Source: Avanaerovorax sp964442135
GTDB taxonomy: Bacteria > Bacillota > Clostridia > Peptostreptococcales > Anaerovoracaceae
Direction of reading: 5' to 3'
Assembly (NCBI GenBank): GCA_964442135.1
Contig: CAYTYN010000030.1
Span: 1-16,939 of the forward strand
Length of the DNA stretch: 16,939 bases
A model generated the notes under the pieces. The model was not told where the DNA came from, made no database searches, and saw only the letters and a list, made by a program, of their open reading frames with translations. Position numbers and translations under genes: made by a program. Every line of letters begins with the position of its first letter. Position 1 is the stretch's first letter. This document shows, in pieces, positions 1 to 5,305 of the stretch.

Positions 1-76
1 GAATTTTGATGTATAGTATATTGGTATTTGCCGATATGGATAGCCCCTTGAGGCTAAGTTGCTTTTGGAGGAAATT

Positions 77-400
77 ATGCGAATCAGAAAATACAAGGAC
101 GCCATAGGTGAAGAAGAACTGGAGCTCATCGCTTCCGTTTCAGACGCTCTGGCACATCCTGTCAGACTTCAGCTTTTTCGGCATATAATGCACTGCAACC
201 GGAACAGGGAGACCGTATGCACAGGAGATCTGGTCGAAGCCTTCGACTACGCTCAGGCCACCATTTCCCAGCACATGAAGAAGCTGGTCTCCTCCGGTCT
301 GATACAGGTTAAGAAGGAGAATCGGTTCTCCTACTATTACGCCAATCTGGGAGCTCTCACCAAGTATATAGACGCTGCAAGGAGGTTTTCCATCCTTTAA
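77..400 (+). CDS. ArsR-family winged-helix transcriptional regulator
   Basis: A 107-residue cytoplasmic DNA-binding protein of the ArsR/SmtB type. Seen: an N-terminal helix with the family-typical stretch ALAHPVRLQLFRHI (about residues 25-37), then the recognition helix region around ATISQHMKKLVSSGLI (61-76) and a wing ending in SYYYA (85-89). The ATG at 77 is preferred over an in-frame TTG at 59 because GGAGG lies at 67-71, five bases upstream. In classical metal sensors of this family the third helix carries an ELCVCDL site. Here the equivalent stretch reads TVCTGDL with one cysteine (C48), so a standard arsenic or cadmium site is not evident and the inducer is unknown. The gene converges on the pyridoxal kinase with only 33 bp between the stops. 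No target gene is visible downstream, so it may act on itself or on genes left of the window. Confidence 0.85.
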   Translation: MRIRKYKDAIGEEELELIASVSDALAHPVRLQLFRHIMHCNRNRETVCTGDLVEAFDYAQATISQHMKKLVSSGLIQVKKENRFSYYYANLGALTKYIDAARRFSIL

Positions 401-433
401 GCATATCCTTCCGTATGCGGGCGCCCACGGCAC

Positions 434-1270
434 TCATTTCAGTTCGTCCAGATAGTGCTCGATGGGTACCCCTTTATATTTATCTTCATTTCCCACGTTG
501 GCTGCGATTATGCGTTCCAGATTAGTCATGGAGCTCCTGACCGCCTGTATCAGATTTTCCGAGCCCATGTATCGCCCGAGAACAAGGGCCGAGAAGATGT
601 CTCCCGTTCCCGGGAATTTCACCGGTATCTCCACGTAGCTCAGAGGGGTCCAGCTGCCGTCTTTGTCTTCGTTTACCACGGTACACATGGTACCCTCAAG
701 GTTGCAGCTGGTGATGACCACGGCTTTCGCTCCCAAGCTTCTCAGCCCCCTTACCATAGAATCCACATCTCTCTCACTGTATATATCCTTATATGGCACT
801 TTCGCTATGAAGCAGGCCTCCGTCACATTGGGGACCGCCACGTCAGCTACAGAACAAAGCTTTTGCATATAGCCTATCGTATTCTCCGTCACCCCGTTAT
901 ATAGCTTTCCGTCGTCACCCATGACAGGATCCACGAACACCGGGGTGCCCCTTTTCTCCTTCTGCAGGGCGCAGTATTCGCTGACGATCTTAGCCTGCTC
1001 TTCGCTGACGATAAGTCCGGTGCAGATGGCATCAAAGGTAAACCCCAGCTCATCCCAGACTTTAATGGTGTTTTTCATATACTCTGTCGTATCGAGAATG
1101 TCAAACCTCCCGTAGTCTAAGGTATTGGACACGATAGCCGTGGGCAGGTTGAATGTCTGGTATCTCATATGGGACAAAATGGGAATCATAACGGAAAGAG
1201 AAACCTTACCGTATCCTGCCAAATCGCTTATCAGCAATATGCTGCCCACATTTTTCGAATCCTTTTTCAT
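434..1270 (-). CDS. pdxY: Pyridoxal/pyridoxamine kinase
   Basis: Phosphorylates pyridoxal, pyridoxamine or pyridoxine with ATP in the cytoplasm as part of vitamin B6 salvage. Seen in 278 residues: the N-terminal substrate strand ILLISDLAGYGKVSL (11-25), the metal/phosphate segment VFVDPVMGDDGKLY (111-124), PNVTEA (147-152), and the anion-hole and catalytic loop FPGTGD (219-224) with D224 as the expected base. Length and motif order fit the ribokinase-fold pyridoxal kinases. The N-terminus resembles the Firmicutes pyridoxamine kinase branch more than E. coli PdxY, so the symbol is a family-level choice. The ATG at 1270 follows an AGGAAATGGAA stretch, a moderate ribosome binding site. It seems to be a single-gene transcript with a good promoter at 1310-1338. 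Substrate preference cannot be read from sequence alone. Confidence 0.88.
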   Translation of the reverse strand: MKKDSKNVGSILLISDLAGYGKVSLSVMIPILSHMRYQTFNLPTAIVSNTLDYGRFDILDTTEYMKNTIKVWDELGFTFDAICTGLIVSEEQAKIVSEYCALQKEKRGTPVFVDPVMGDDGKLYNGVTENTIGYMQKLCSVADVAVPNVTEACFIAKVPYKDIYSERDVDSMVRGLRSLGAKAVVITSCNLEGTMCTVVNEDKDGSWTPLSYVEIPVKFPGTGDIFSALVLGRYMGSENLIQAVRSSMTNLERIIAANVGNEDKYKGVPIEHYLDELK

Positions 1271-1309
1271 ATATTTTTTCCATTTCCTATCTAAGATTTC
1301 ACAATCTAT

Positions 1310-1338
1310 ATTCTATGCATTTTTTCATGCTTTGGCAA
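1310..1338 (-). promoter_or_regulatory. Predicted sigma-A promoter of the pyridoxal kinase gene
   Basis: On the minus strand TTGCCA (1333-1338) is followed after 17 bases by TAGAAT (1310-1315). It lies about 40-70 bases upstream of the kinase start. The match to the housekeeping consensus is good, but no experiment is implied. Confidence 0.55.
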
Positions 1339-1381
1339 GACGCAAAACCCTCGAGAAGAATGTCAGGTTGTTACAACAGAA

Positions 1382-1428
1382 TAAACCTCCGGATCTGTAA
1401 TTTTACCTTACATCAGTCCGGAGGTTTA
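1382..1428. repeat. Perfect 12-bp inverted repeat with 23-base loop
   Basis: TAAACCTCCGGA (1382-1393) is exactly complementary to TCCGGAGGTTTA (1417-1428). Neither strand has a T-run straight after the stem, so a simple intrinsic terminator is unlikely. It sits in the 328-bp gene-free stretch 1271-1598, between the kinase promoter and the acyltransferase terminator. It could be a mobile-element scar, a palindromic repeat of the genome, or an RNA structure downstream of the acyltransferase. Apart from this, the promoter and the terminator at 1524-1550, I see nothing in that stretch. Confidence 0.6.
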
Positions 1429-1523
1429 CATGAACTTCGGGATGCTCCCCTTCTTCAGGGAACCAATGAAAAAGAGGTTTGTATTTATCTTTCGCATAAC
1501 AACAGTATTCACGGAACACAACG

Positions 1524-1550
1524 AAAAGCGCCGGCTCTTCCCGGCGATAG
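1524..1550 (-). terminator. Probable intrinsic terminator of the acyltransferase gene
   Basis: On the minus strand the stem CGCCGG / CCGGCG (1541-1546 with 1529-1534) closes a 6-base loop and is followed by CTTTTCGTT. It lies about 50 bases after the acyltransferase stop. The stem is strong but the T-run is short. Confidence 0.55.
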
Positions 1551-1598
1551 AGAGCAGGGGCGTTTCCATTGTGAATACAGATATGGGAAAGACCCCAT

Positions 1599-2666
1599 TT
1601 ATTCCGCTACCCGCGTACGCTTTCTCCCCAGAAGAAACGGGAAAAAGCGTTCCACAACCCAGCATACCGGCAGCAACGCCGCAAAAACGCAAGTTCCTAC
1701 AAAGATCGGATGCTCTGCAATGAGCGAAGCGGTTATTTCAGAAACCCTCTCTAAAAACCGAAAACACGGCGCGTGAAAAGCCAGAATCACCATAGTATTC
1801 CTTCCGATGAATTTAAAAATGCGAAGCTCCGGAAGATAAACGGCAAGGATGATACAAGCCGCTGTAAAGCATATGGTAGAACCTGCCGCCATAAAAAACT
1901 GTCCATACTGGTCAGACATCATCACCACCGGTTTACTGTTGTATTTAGCAAAATAGAACCCGATTAGCACAAATGCAATAAAAGCCGCCGGTCCAATCTT
2001 GCGGTTACTGATGAATTGTATCAAAACAGCCTGATGCTGGATAAACAGGTAACCGGCAAGGACACACATCAGCGCGATCGGAACTGTTTCGACATGCCAC
2101 GGCATATAAAAATCATCCTTTTGCGCGGACATGACACAGCCAAACGCTCCGATAATCAGAACCATAAAAATCAGGTTATTCTGGTTTCCCCTCGCCCATC
2201 TCCGGATTGCATAAAACACGATTAGAGTGAGGAACAACGCCGGCACAAACCACATAGCGTTTGTAGTCGATGTCACCATCTTCTGATGAGAATAAAAAAT
2301 TCCGAAAATCAGCTCCGACACGGTAGTCTTTTCGTCCGACAAAATACTAAAATTAAGGCGATGAATCGGGAGCGCAAGGAAACTAAATACAAAATAAGGG
2401 AGAATCAGCGTTTTCAGCTTATTCTTCACAAAGGCTTCAAAGGTATAAGTCCTCTTTGACAGCTGTAAATAACATCCCATACCGGAAATAATAAAAAACA
2501 TCGGCATATGAAACGAATAGATCACCAGCCGCCAATCCGCTTCAAACCCTTCTTCGGCATGGGCGATAACAACTAGGTACATTCCAATACACTTTAAAAT
2601 ATCCAGCCATCCCAAACGCTCTTTTCGATCCAATGTCAGCTCCTCTTCCGGTCTTCTTTGCTTCAT
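1599..2666 (-). CDS. Membrane acyltransferase, acyltransferase-3 family
   Basis: An integral membrane O-acyltransferase of 355 residues, the usual length for the family that acetylates or otherwise acylates sugars of surface polysaccharides. Seen: the N-terminal signature LGWLDILKCIGMYLVVIAHA (18-37) with the expected catalytic histidine H36, then FHMPMFFIISG, a MWFVPALF segment and about ten hydrophobic helices ending in a basic tail. Substrate and acyl donor are unknown. The ATG at 2666 has AGGAGG 14 bases upstream, rather far. A TTG at 2633 with GGAAGAGGAG six bases before it is a serious alternative and would start right before the conserved region. The gene is visibly richer in A/T than its neighbours, stands alone, and lies beside an IS5-family remnant, which suggests later acquisition. 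No polysaccharide biosynthesis genes accompany it. Confidence 0.85.
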   Translation of the reverse strand: MKQRRPEEELTLDRKERLGWLDILKCIGMYLVVIAHAEEGFEADWRLVIYSFHMPMFFIISGMGCYLQLSKRTYTFEAFVKNKLKTLILPYFVFSFLALPIHRLNFSILSDEKTTVSELIFGIFYSHQKMVTSTTNAMWFVPALFLTLIVFYAIRRWARGNQNNLIFMVLIIGAFGCVMSAQKDDFYMPWHVETVPIALMCVLAGYLFIQHQAVLIQFISNRKIGPAAFIAFVLIGFYFAKYNSKPVVMMSDQYGQFFMAAGSTICFTAACIILAVYLPELRIFKFIGRNTMVILAFHAPCFRFLERVSEITASLIAEHPIFVGTCVFAALLPVCWVVERFFPFLLGRKRTRVAE

Positions 2667-2780
2667 GCTCTGTAACTTTTCCTCCTATACCAGATTTTCG
2701 GCATAAACCTATGCTAAGGAAACACTGATTTAATCCATGTTCAGCCTACCCACTCGTCACCGTATCCCGTATAATGAATA

Positions 2781-2990
2781 AACCGGAACAAGGAGACGAA
2801 AAACAGCGAATCATCTACTCGCTGTGAAGCAGAACATCCGCTTTTGATTGTAAAACGTCAGTTTGGATATGCAAAAGCCGTATACCGTGGCACCGCCAAA
2901 AGCATGAACCGATTCCATGTGTTGTTTGCAAACGCTAATCCGGTCACGTGTGTCAAAGCGGGGCAAAGCAGGGGATTTTGTATGGAATAA
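2781..2990 (+). pseudogene. 3' fragment of an IS5-family (DDE) transposase
   Basis: Translating from 2781 gives about 69 codons ending at TAA 2988-2990. They contain CEAEHPLLIVKRQFGYAKAV (2823-2882) followed by YRGTAKSMNRFHVLFANANP. This matches the well-known C-terminal pattern of IS5-type transposases: EHPF..iKrqFGy.K.rYRGLaKN....LFALaNL. The last DDE glutamate would be the E of the EHP motif. Two in-frame stops (TAA, TGA at 2772-2777) lie just upstream and there is no start codon, so this is a decayed remnant and not an active gene. The left terminal repeat is only about 50 bp away, which shows that the rest of the gene was deleted. Family assignment rests on motif recall and not on a database search. 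Confidence 0.72.
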
Positions 2991-3029
2991 GCCTGTCCGT
3001 TTACGGATGTAATCCGCAAACGGACAGGC
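2991..3029 (+). terminator. Long hairpin immediately after the transposase stop
   Basis: GCCTGTCCGTTT (2991-3002) pairs perfectly with AAACGGACAGGC (3018-3029). Inside, CGGAT (3004-3008) pairs with ATCCG (3012-3016) around a 3-base loop, with a single mismatch between the two stems. It begins at the base after the transposase stop codon. There is no T-run, so it may be a Rho-type end or serve transposition control rather than be a simple terminator. Confidence 0.5.
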
Positions 3030-3158
3030 AATACGGGTGGGTTATCCGCAAAAGAAACGGTAAGAACCCTTCTATATCAGGAAAATCCGTCACAATAGAT
3101 TTCAGGAAGCGATTAGCCTTCTATAAATCAGTGTTTCCTTAGATCCCCACAGGGCGAT

Positions 3159-3174
3159 GGCGGCTCAGGCCGCC
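3159..3174 (-). terminator. G/C-rich hairpin after rubrerythrin
   Basis: GGCGGC (3159-3164) and GCCGCC (3169-3174) form a perfect stem with a 4-base loop, 6 bases past the rubrerythrin stop. No T-run follows on the minus strand. The next feature in that direction is the IS remnant, whose end at 3142 starts 16 bases away, so the insertion may have displaced the tail of the terminator. Confidence 0.4.
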
Positions 3175-3180
3175 CGCTCA

Positions 3181-3717
3181 TTAATAGTTTTCAGCCTTGA
3201 TCTGGAAGTAAGCCTTAGAGTGCTTACATACAGGACAAACTTCCGGCGCCTTCTTTCCTACGAACTGATGTCCGCAGTTGCTGCACTGCCATAGAACTGC
3301 CTCGTCTCTTTCGAACACCTTTCCTGCTTTAACATTCTCAGCAAGCTTTCTATATCTTTCCTCGTGTTCCTTTTCTACAGCTGCAACCCCTTCCATCTGA
3401 GCGGCAATCTCGGGGAATCCTTCCTCTCTGGCTGTCTTCGCCATCTCAGCGTACATTTCAGTCCATTCGTAGTTCTCTCCCGCCGCGGCGTCGAGAAGGT
3501 TCTCCTCAGTAGTTCCGATTCCGTGAGCCAGCTTAAACCAAAGCTCCGCATGCTCCTTCTCATTGGCCGCAGTCTCTTCAAAAAGCTTAGAGATCTGAAC
3601 GTAGCCTTCCTTCTTCGCCTTAGAAGCGTAAAATGTGTACTTATTTCTCGCTTCAGATTCTCCCGAAAAAGCAGTCAGTAAATTCTCCAATGTCTTAGTG
3701 CCCTTTAAATCTTTCAT
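3181..3717 (-). CDS. rbr: Rubrerythrin
   Basis: A cytoplasmic non-haem di-iron peroxidase that reduces hydrogen peroxide with electrons passed through its rubredoxin domain. It is part of oxygen defence in anaerobes. The 178 residues show a ferritin-like four-helix domain (about 1-135) with di-iron ligands in the expected spacing: E20, E53, H56, a Glu in the 84-87 region, E115 and H118. A C-terminal rubredoxin-like FeS4 site follows, with C145/C148 and C161/C164. The ATG at 3717 has GGGAGGT seven bases upstream. The gene follows the perR-like gene by 15 bp on the same strand, so the two are very probably one operon under the Fur-type box at 4182-4201. The length is usual for classical rubrerythrin, and no residue of the active site appears to be missing. 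Confidence 0.95.
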   Translation of the reverse strand: MKDLKGTKTLENLLTAFSGESEARNKYTFYASKAKKEGYVQISKLFEETAANEKEHAELWFKLAHGIGTTEENLLDAAAGENYEWTEMYAEMAKTAREEGFPEIAAQMEGVAAVEKEHEERYRKLAENVKAGKVFERDEAVLWQCSNCGHQFVGKKAPEVCPVCKHSKAYFQIKAENY

Positions 3718-3732
3718 TTCGAATACCTCCCA

Positions 3733-4140
3733 TTAGTTCTTTTTTTCTTTGCTAAGGCACCTGTTACAGATGCCTGTGAGTAACGTGGTGTTTATCTGGA
3801 CATTATCGTCTTTAATGCCGAAGGTCAGGTTTAGCTGCCGGCGCAGATTCTCTAAGTCAGCCGGGTCCTTCGGAAAGAGGTCTATAACCTCTCCGCAGCA
3901 GCTGCACACCATGTGATAGTGCTCGTCCACATGACCGTCGAAACGATCTTTCCCGTCTCCGGTGTTTATCCTTATTACATCGCCGTTTTCCGCCAGCATG
4001 TTAAGGTTTCTGTACACCGTGGCTATCCCTATCCCCGGGATTTCCTGCCTGGCAAGCTCATATACCGTATCGGCAGTGGGATGAACATCGCTACTCCTGA
4101 CAATGTTCAGAATAACATTTCTCTGTCTGGAATATTTCAT
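3733..4140 (-). CDS. perR: Fur-family regulator, PerR-like
   Basis: A metal-dependent repressor of 135 residues. Seen: the winged-helix part with HPTAD (20-24) and the recognition segment IATVYRNLNML (39-49), then the metal-binding and dimer part. Aligned by eye to Bacillus subtilis PerR (ligands H37, D85, H91, H93, D104), all five have counterparts: H20, D68, H74, H76 and D87. An Asp at the last position is typical of PerR, where Fur proteins usually have Glu. The structural zinc site is C79/C82 with C125/C128, and an extra cysteine lies at 81. The N-terminus is shorter than in B. subtilis PerR. AGAGGA precedes the ATG. The rubrerythrin and desulfoferrodoxin neighbours fit a peroxide sensor, as in the rbr-perR-dfx cluster of Clostridioides difficile. 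The operator sequence, however, is Fur-like, so a Fur role is not excluded. Confidence 0.85.
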   Translation of the reverse strand: MKYSRQRNVILNIVRSSDVHPTADTVYELARQEIPGIGIATVYRNLNMLAENGDVIRINTGDGKDRFDGHVDEHYHMVCSCCGEVIDLFPKDPADLENLRRQLNLTFGIKDDNVQINTTLLTGICNRCLSKEKKN

Positions 4141-4181
4141 TCGATATCCTCTTCTCTAAATACAAGCTCACGCAAAATGTT

Positions 4182-4201
4182 TGATAATGATTATCATTAT
4201 A
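4182..4201 (-). promoter_or_regulatory. Fur/Per-type operator over the perR start site
   Basis: TGATAATGATTATCA (4182-4196) fits the 7-1-7 Fur box at every position. The 19-mer GATAATGATTATCATTATA (4183-4201) differs from the classical enterobacterial Fur consensus only in its last base. It overlaps the -10 element and expected start point of the perR promoter, an ideal place for autorepression. The B. subtilis Per box has T and A where this site has G and C (positions 2 and 14). Confidence 0.8.
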
Positions 4202-4227
4202 ATAAATCTCTTTAGAGCGGTTGTCAA
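4199..4227 (-). promoter_or_regulatory. Promoter of the perR-rbr operon
   Basis: On the minus strand a perfect TTGACA (4222-4227) is followed by 17 bases and TATTAT (4199-4204). The start point would fall near 4192, inside the Fur-type box. The leader to the perR ATG is about 50 bases. Confidence 0.7.
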
Positions 4228-4251
4228 GTCATTTTTTAAAAATATTTCCTG

Positions 4252-4279
4252 TTTAGCTCCATGCCATGGGGTGTATAAT
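4252..4279 (+). promoter_or_regulatory. Probable promoter of desulfoferrodoxin
   Basis: A perfect TATAAT lies at 4274-4279, about 70 bases before the gene. The -35 region is poor: TTTAGC at 4252-4257, 16-base spacer. No Fur/Per-like box overlaps it. The one at 4182-4201 is about 75 bases upstream, so control of this gene by that site is uncertain. Confidence 0.45.
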
Positions 4280-4348
4280 TAAAATACGTTACATGAATAA
4301 ACGGAGCCGTAAATAATGCTTACCGCTCGACTAAAAGGAGGAATTTAA

Positions 4349-4726
4349 ATGTTAAAGCTTTTCAAATGCATGCACTGCGGAAATATTATAGAAATGGTAG
4401 AGAATAAAGGTGTTCCGGTTGTCTGTTGCGGAGAGAGGATGAAGGAACTGAATCCTAACACCACCGACGCCGCCGTGGAAAAGCACGTTCCTGAGGTAGA
4501 GGTGAACGGAAACACGGTAAAGATTACCGTAGGAAGCACTCTTCACCCTATGACAGAGGAGCATCACATTGCCTTCATCTATCTGGAGACAGATAAGGGA
4601 GTGCAGAAAAAGTACTTAGACCACACCGGAGCTCCCGAGGCAAGCTTCACTCTGGCTGAGGGAGAAAAGCCTGTAGCAGCCTACGAATACTGCAATCTCC
4701 ATGGATTCTGGAAGAAGGAGCTGTAG
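4349..4726 (+). CDS. dfx: Desulfoferrodoxin (superoxide reductase)
   Basis: Reduces superoxide to hydrogen peroxide in the cytoplasm without releasing oxygen; rubrerythrin next door can then remove the peroxide. The 125 residues show both iron centres of the two-iron class. The N-terminal desulforedoxin-type FeS4 site is C7, C10, C26 and C27. The catalytic Fe(His)4Cys centre is H46, H66 (in LHPM), H72, C115 and H118 (in CNLHGFW). Length is exactly in the family range. The ATG at 4349 has AGGAGG at 4336-4341. The gene is divergent from perR-rbr and ends at a strong terminator. Identification is secure. Electron donor (rubredoxin) genes are not in the window. Confidence 0.95.
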   Translation: MLKLFKCMHCGNIIEMVENKGVPVVCCGERMKELNPNTTDAAVEKHVPEVEVNGNTVKITVGSTLHPMTEEHHIAFIYLETDKGVQKKYLDHTGAPEASFTLAEGEKPVAAYEYCNLHGFWKKEL

Positions 4727-4764
4727 GCTCTTAAGAAATTCCTAAAGCCTTTAGATCAGTCCGA

Positions 4765-4815
4765 AGCGGGCGTTACCCTTCCATCTGGAAGGAAAACGCC
4801 CGCTATTTTCTCATT
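4765..4815 (+). terminator. Strong intrinsic terminator of desulfoferrodoxin
   Basis: AGCGGGCGTT (4765-4774) pairs perfectly with AACGCCCGCT (4795-4804). Inside it CCTTCC pairs with GGAAGG around a 4-base loop, and TATTTTCTCATTTTT follows. The T-rich tail runs into the stop codon of the convergent membrane-protein gene at 4811. Confidence 0.85.
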
Positions 4816-5266
4816 TTTCATCTTTTTCGTCTTTCCTTCGTCTGCTGAAGATATTCTCCAGGACGCACTGAACCGGAAAAGAGAGCATCAGTATACCGGC
4901 TGCCGAAATCCCTATGCCCTTACTCTCCCCTACGTTGGTCTCAGAGAAAGTATACACGATTACGGAGATCATCGAAGCGATGATACATACTATCTGTATG
5001 GCGAACAGTACCCATTTTGCCGCCTTCGCCTCTGCTTCTAAGGCTTCGCTCCCGGCCTTGCCGTCTCCGGTCGGATCATCAGCCTTTCGGGCGTCCGTCA
5101 CTGCCGACCCGTATATGGCGTTGATCCCCTCGATGATGGAGATCGCACCGGCGATGAGAACGACCATGTTTATTCTCCCTGAAAGCACGGTGGTGAATAT
5201 AAAGACCACCGCCATCATCACCAATCCCAGTCCGATGATGAGCTTCCTACGGCTATATATCTTCAA
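4811..5266 (-). CDS. Small four-helix membrane protein of unknown function
   Basis: I do not recognise a specific family, though the layout recalls DUF308/HdeD-like small membrane proteins. Seen: a basic N-terminus (KIYSRRKL), two hydrophobic helices, a hydrophilic loop rich in Asp, Glu, Ala and Lys (about residues 57-82), two more hydrophobic helices, and a highly charged C-terminus (SRRRKDEKDEK), so both ends are likely cytoplasmic. The reading frame can begin at a GTG at 5278, but that codon sits inside the Shine-Dalgarno sequence AGGAGGTG. The TTG at 5266, nine bases after it, is the better start and gives 151 residues. The gene starts about 40 bases after the phosphate transporter stop, with no promoter or terminator visible between them. 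It is probably cotranscribed, which hints at a link to phosphate uptake but does not prove one. Confidence 0.75.
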   Translation of the reverse strand: MKIYSRRKLIIGLGLVMMAVVFIFTTVLSGRINMVVLIAGAISIIEGINAIYGSAVTDARKADDPTGDGKAGSEALEAEAKAAKWVLFAIQIVCIIASMISVIVYTFSETNVGESKGIGISAAGILMLSFPVQCVLENIFSRRRKDEKDEK

Positions 5267-5305
5267 TGGACGATACACCTCCTGACCCTAAGTCAGAACC
5301 TTCTA

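Larger units (their letters stand above)
2714..3142 (+). mobile_element. Internally deleted IS5-family insertion sequence remnant
   Basis: The ends are perfect 19-bp inverted repeats: CTAAGGAAACACTGATTTA at 2714-2732 and its exact reverse complement at 3124-3142. Between them lie a transposase C-terminus (2781-2990), a long hairpin directly after its stop (2991-3029), and some 90 bp of right-end DNA. A full IS5-type element would be around 1 kb or more, so most of the transposase gene is missing. If the outer CTAA/TTAG bases belong to the target, the flanks are not a direct repeat. If the element starts at AGG, a simple TA duplication flanks it on both sides. It fills most of the 514-bp gap between the acyltransferase and rubrerythrin. 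The element lacks a full transposase and could move only in trans, like a MITE. Confidence 0.8.

Noticed and set aside
400..434. Terminator between the convergent regulator and kinase genes
   Set aside because: Only a GGGCGCCC palindrome with no loop and no T-run is present, so nothing supports an intrinsic terminator.
2948..3142. Plus-strand 64-codon frame inside the IS remnant
   Set aside because: It is out of frame with the recognisable transposase end, runs through the hairpin and terminal repeat, and resembles nothing.
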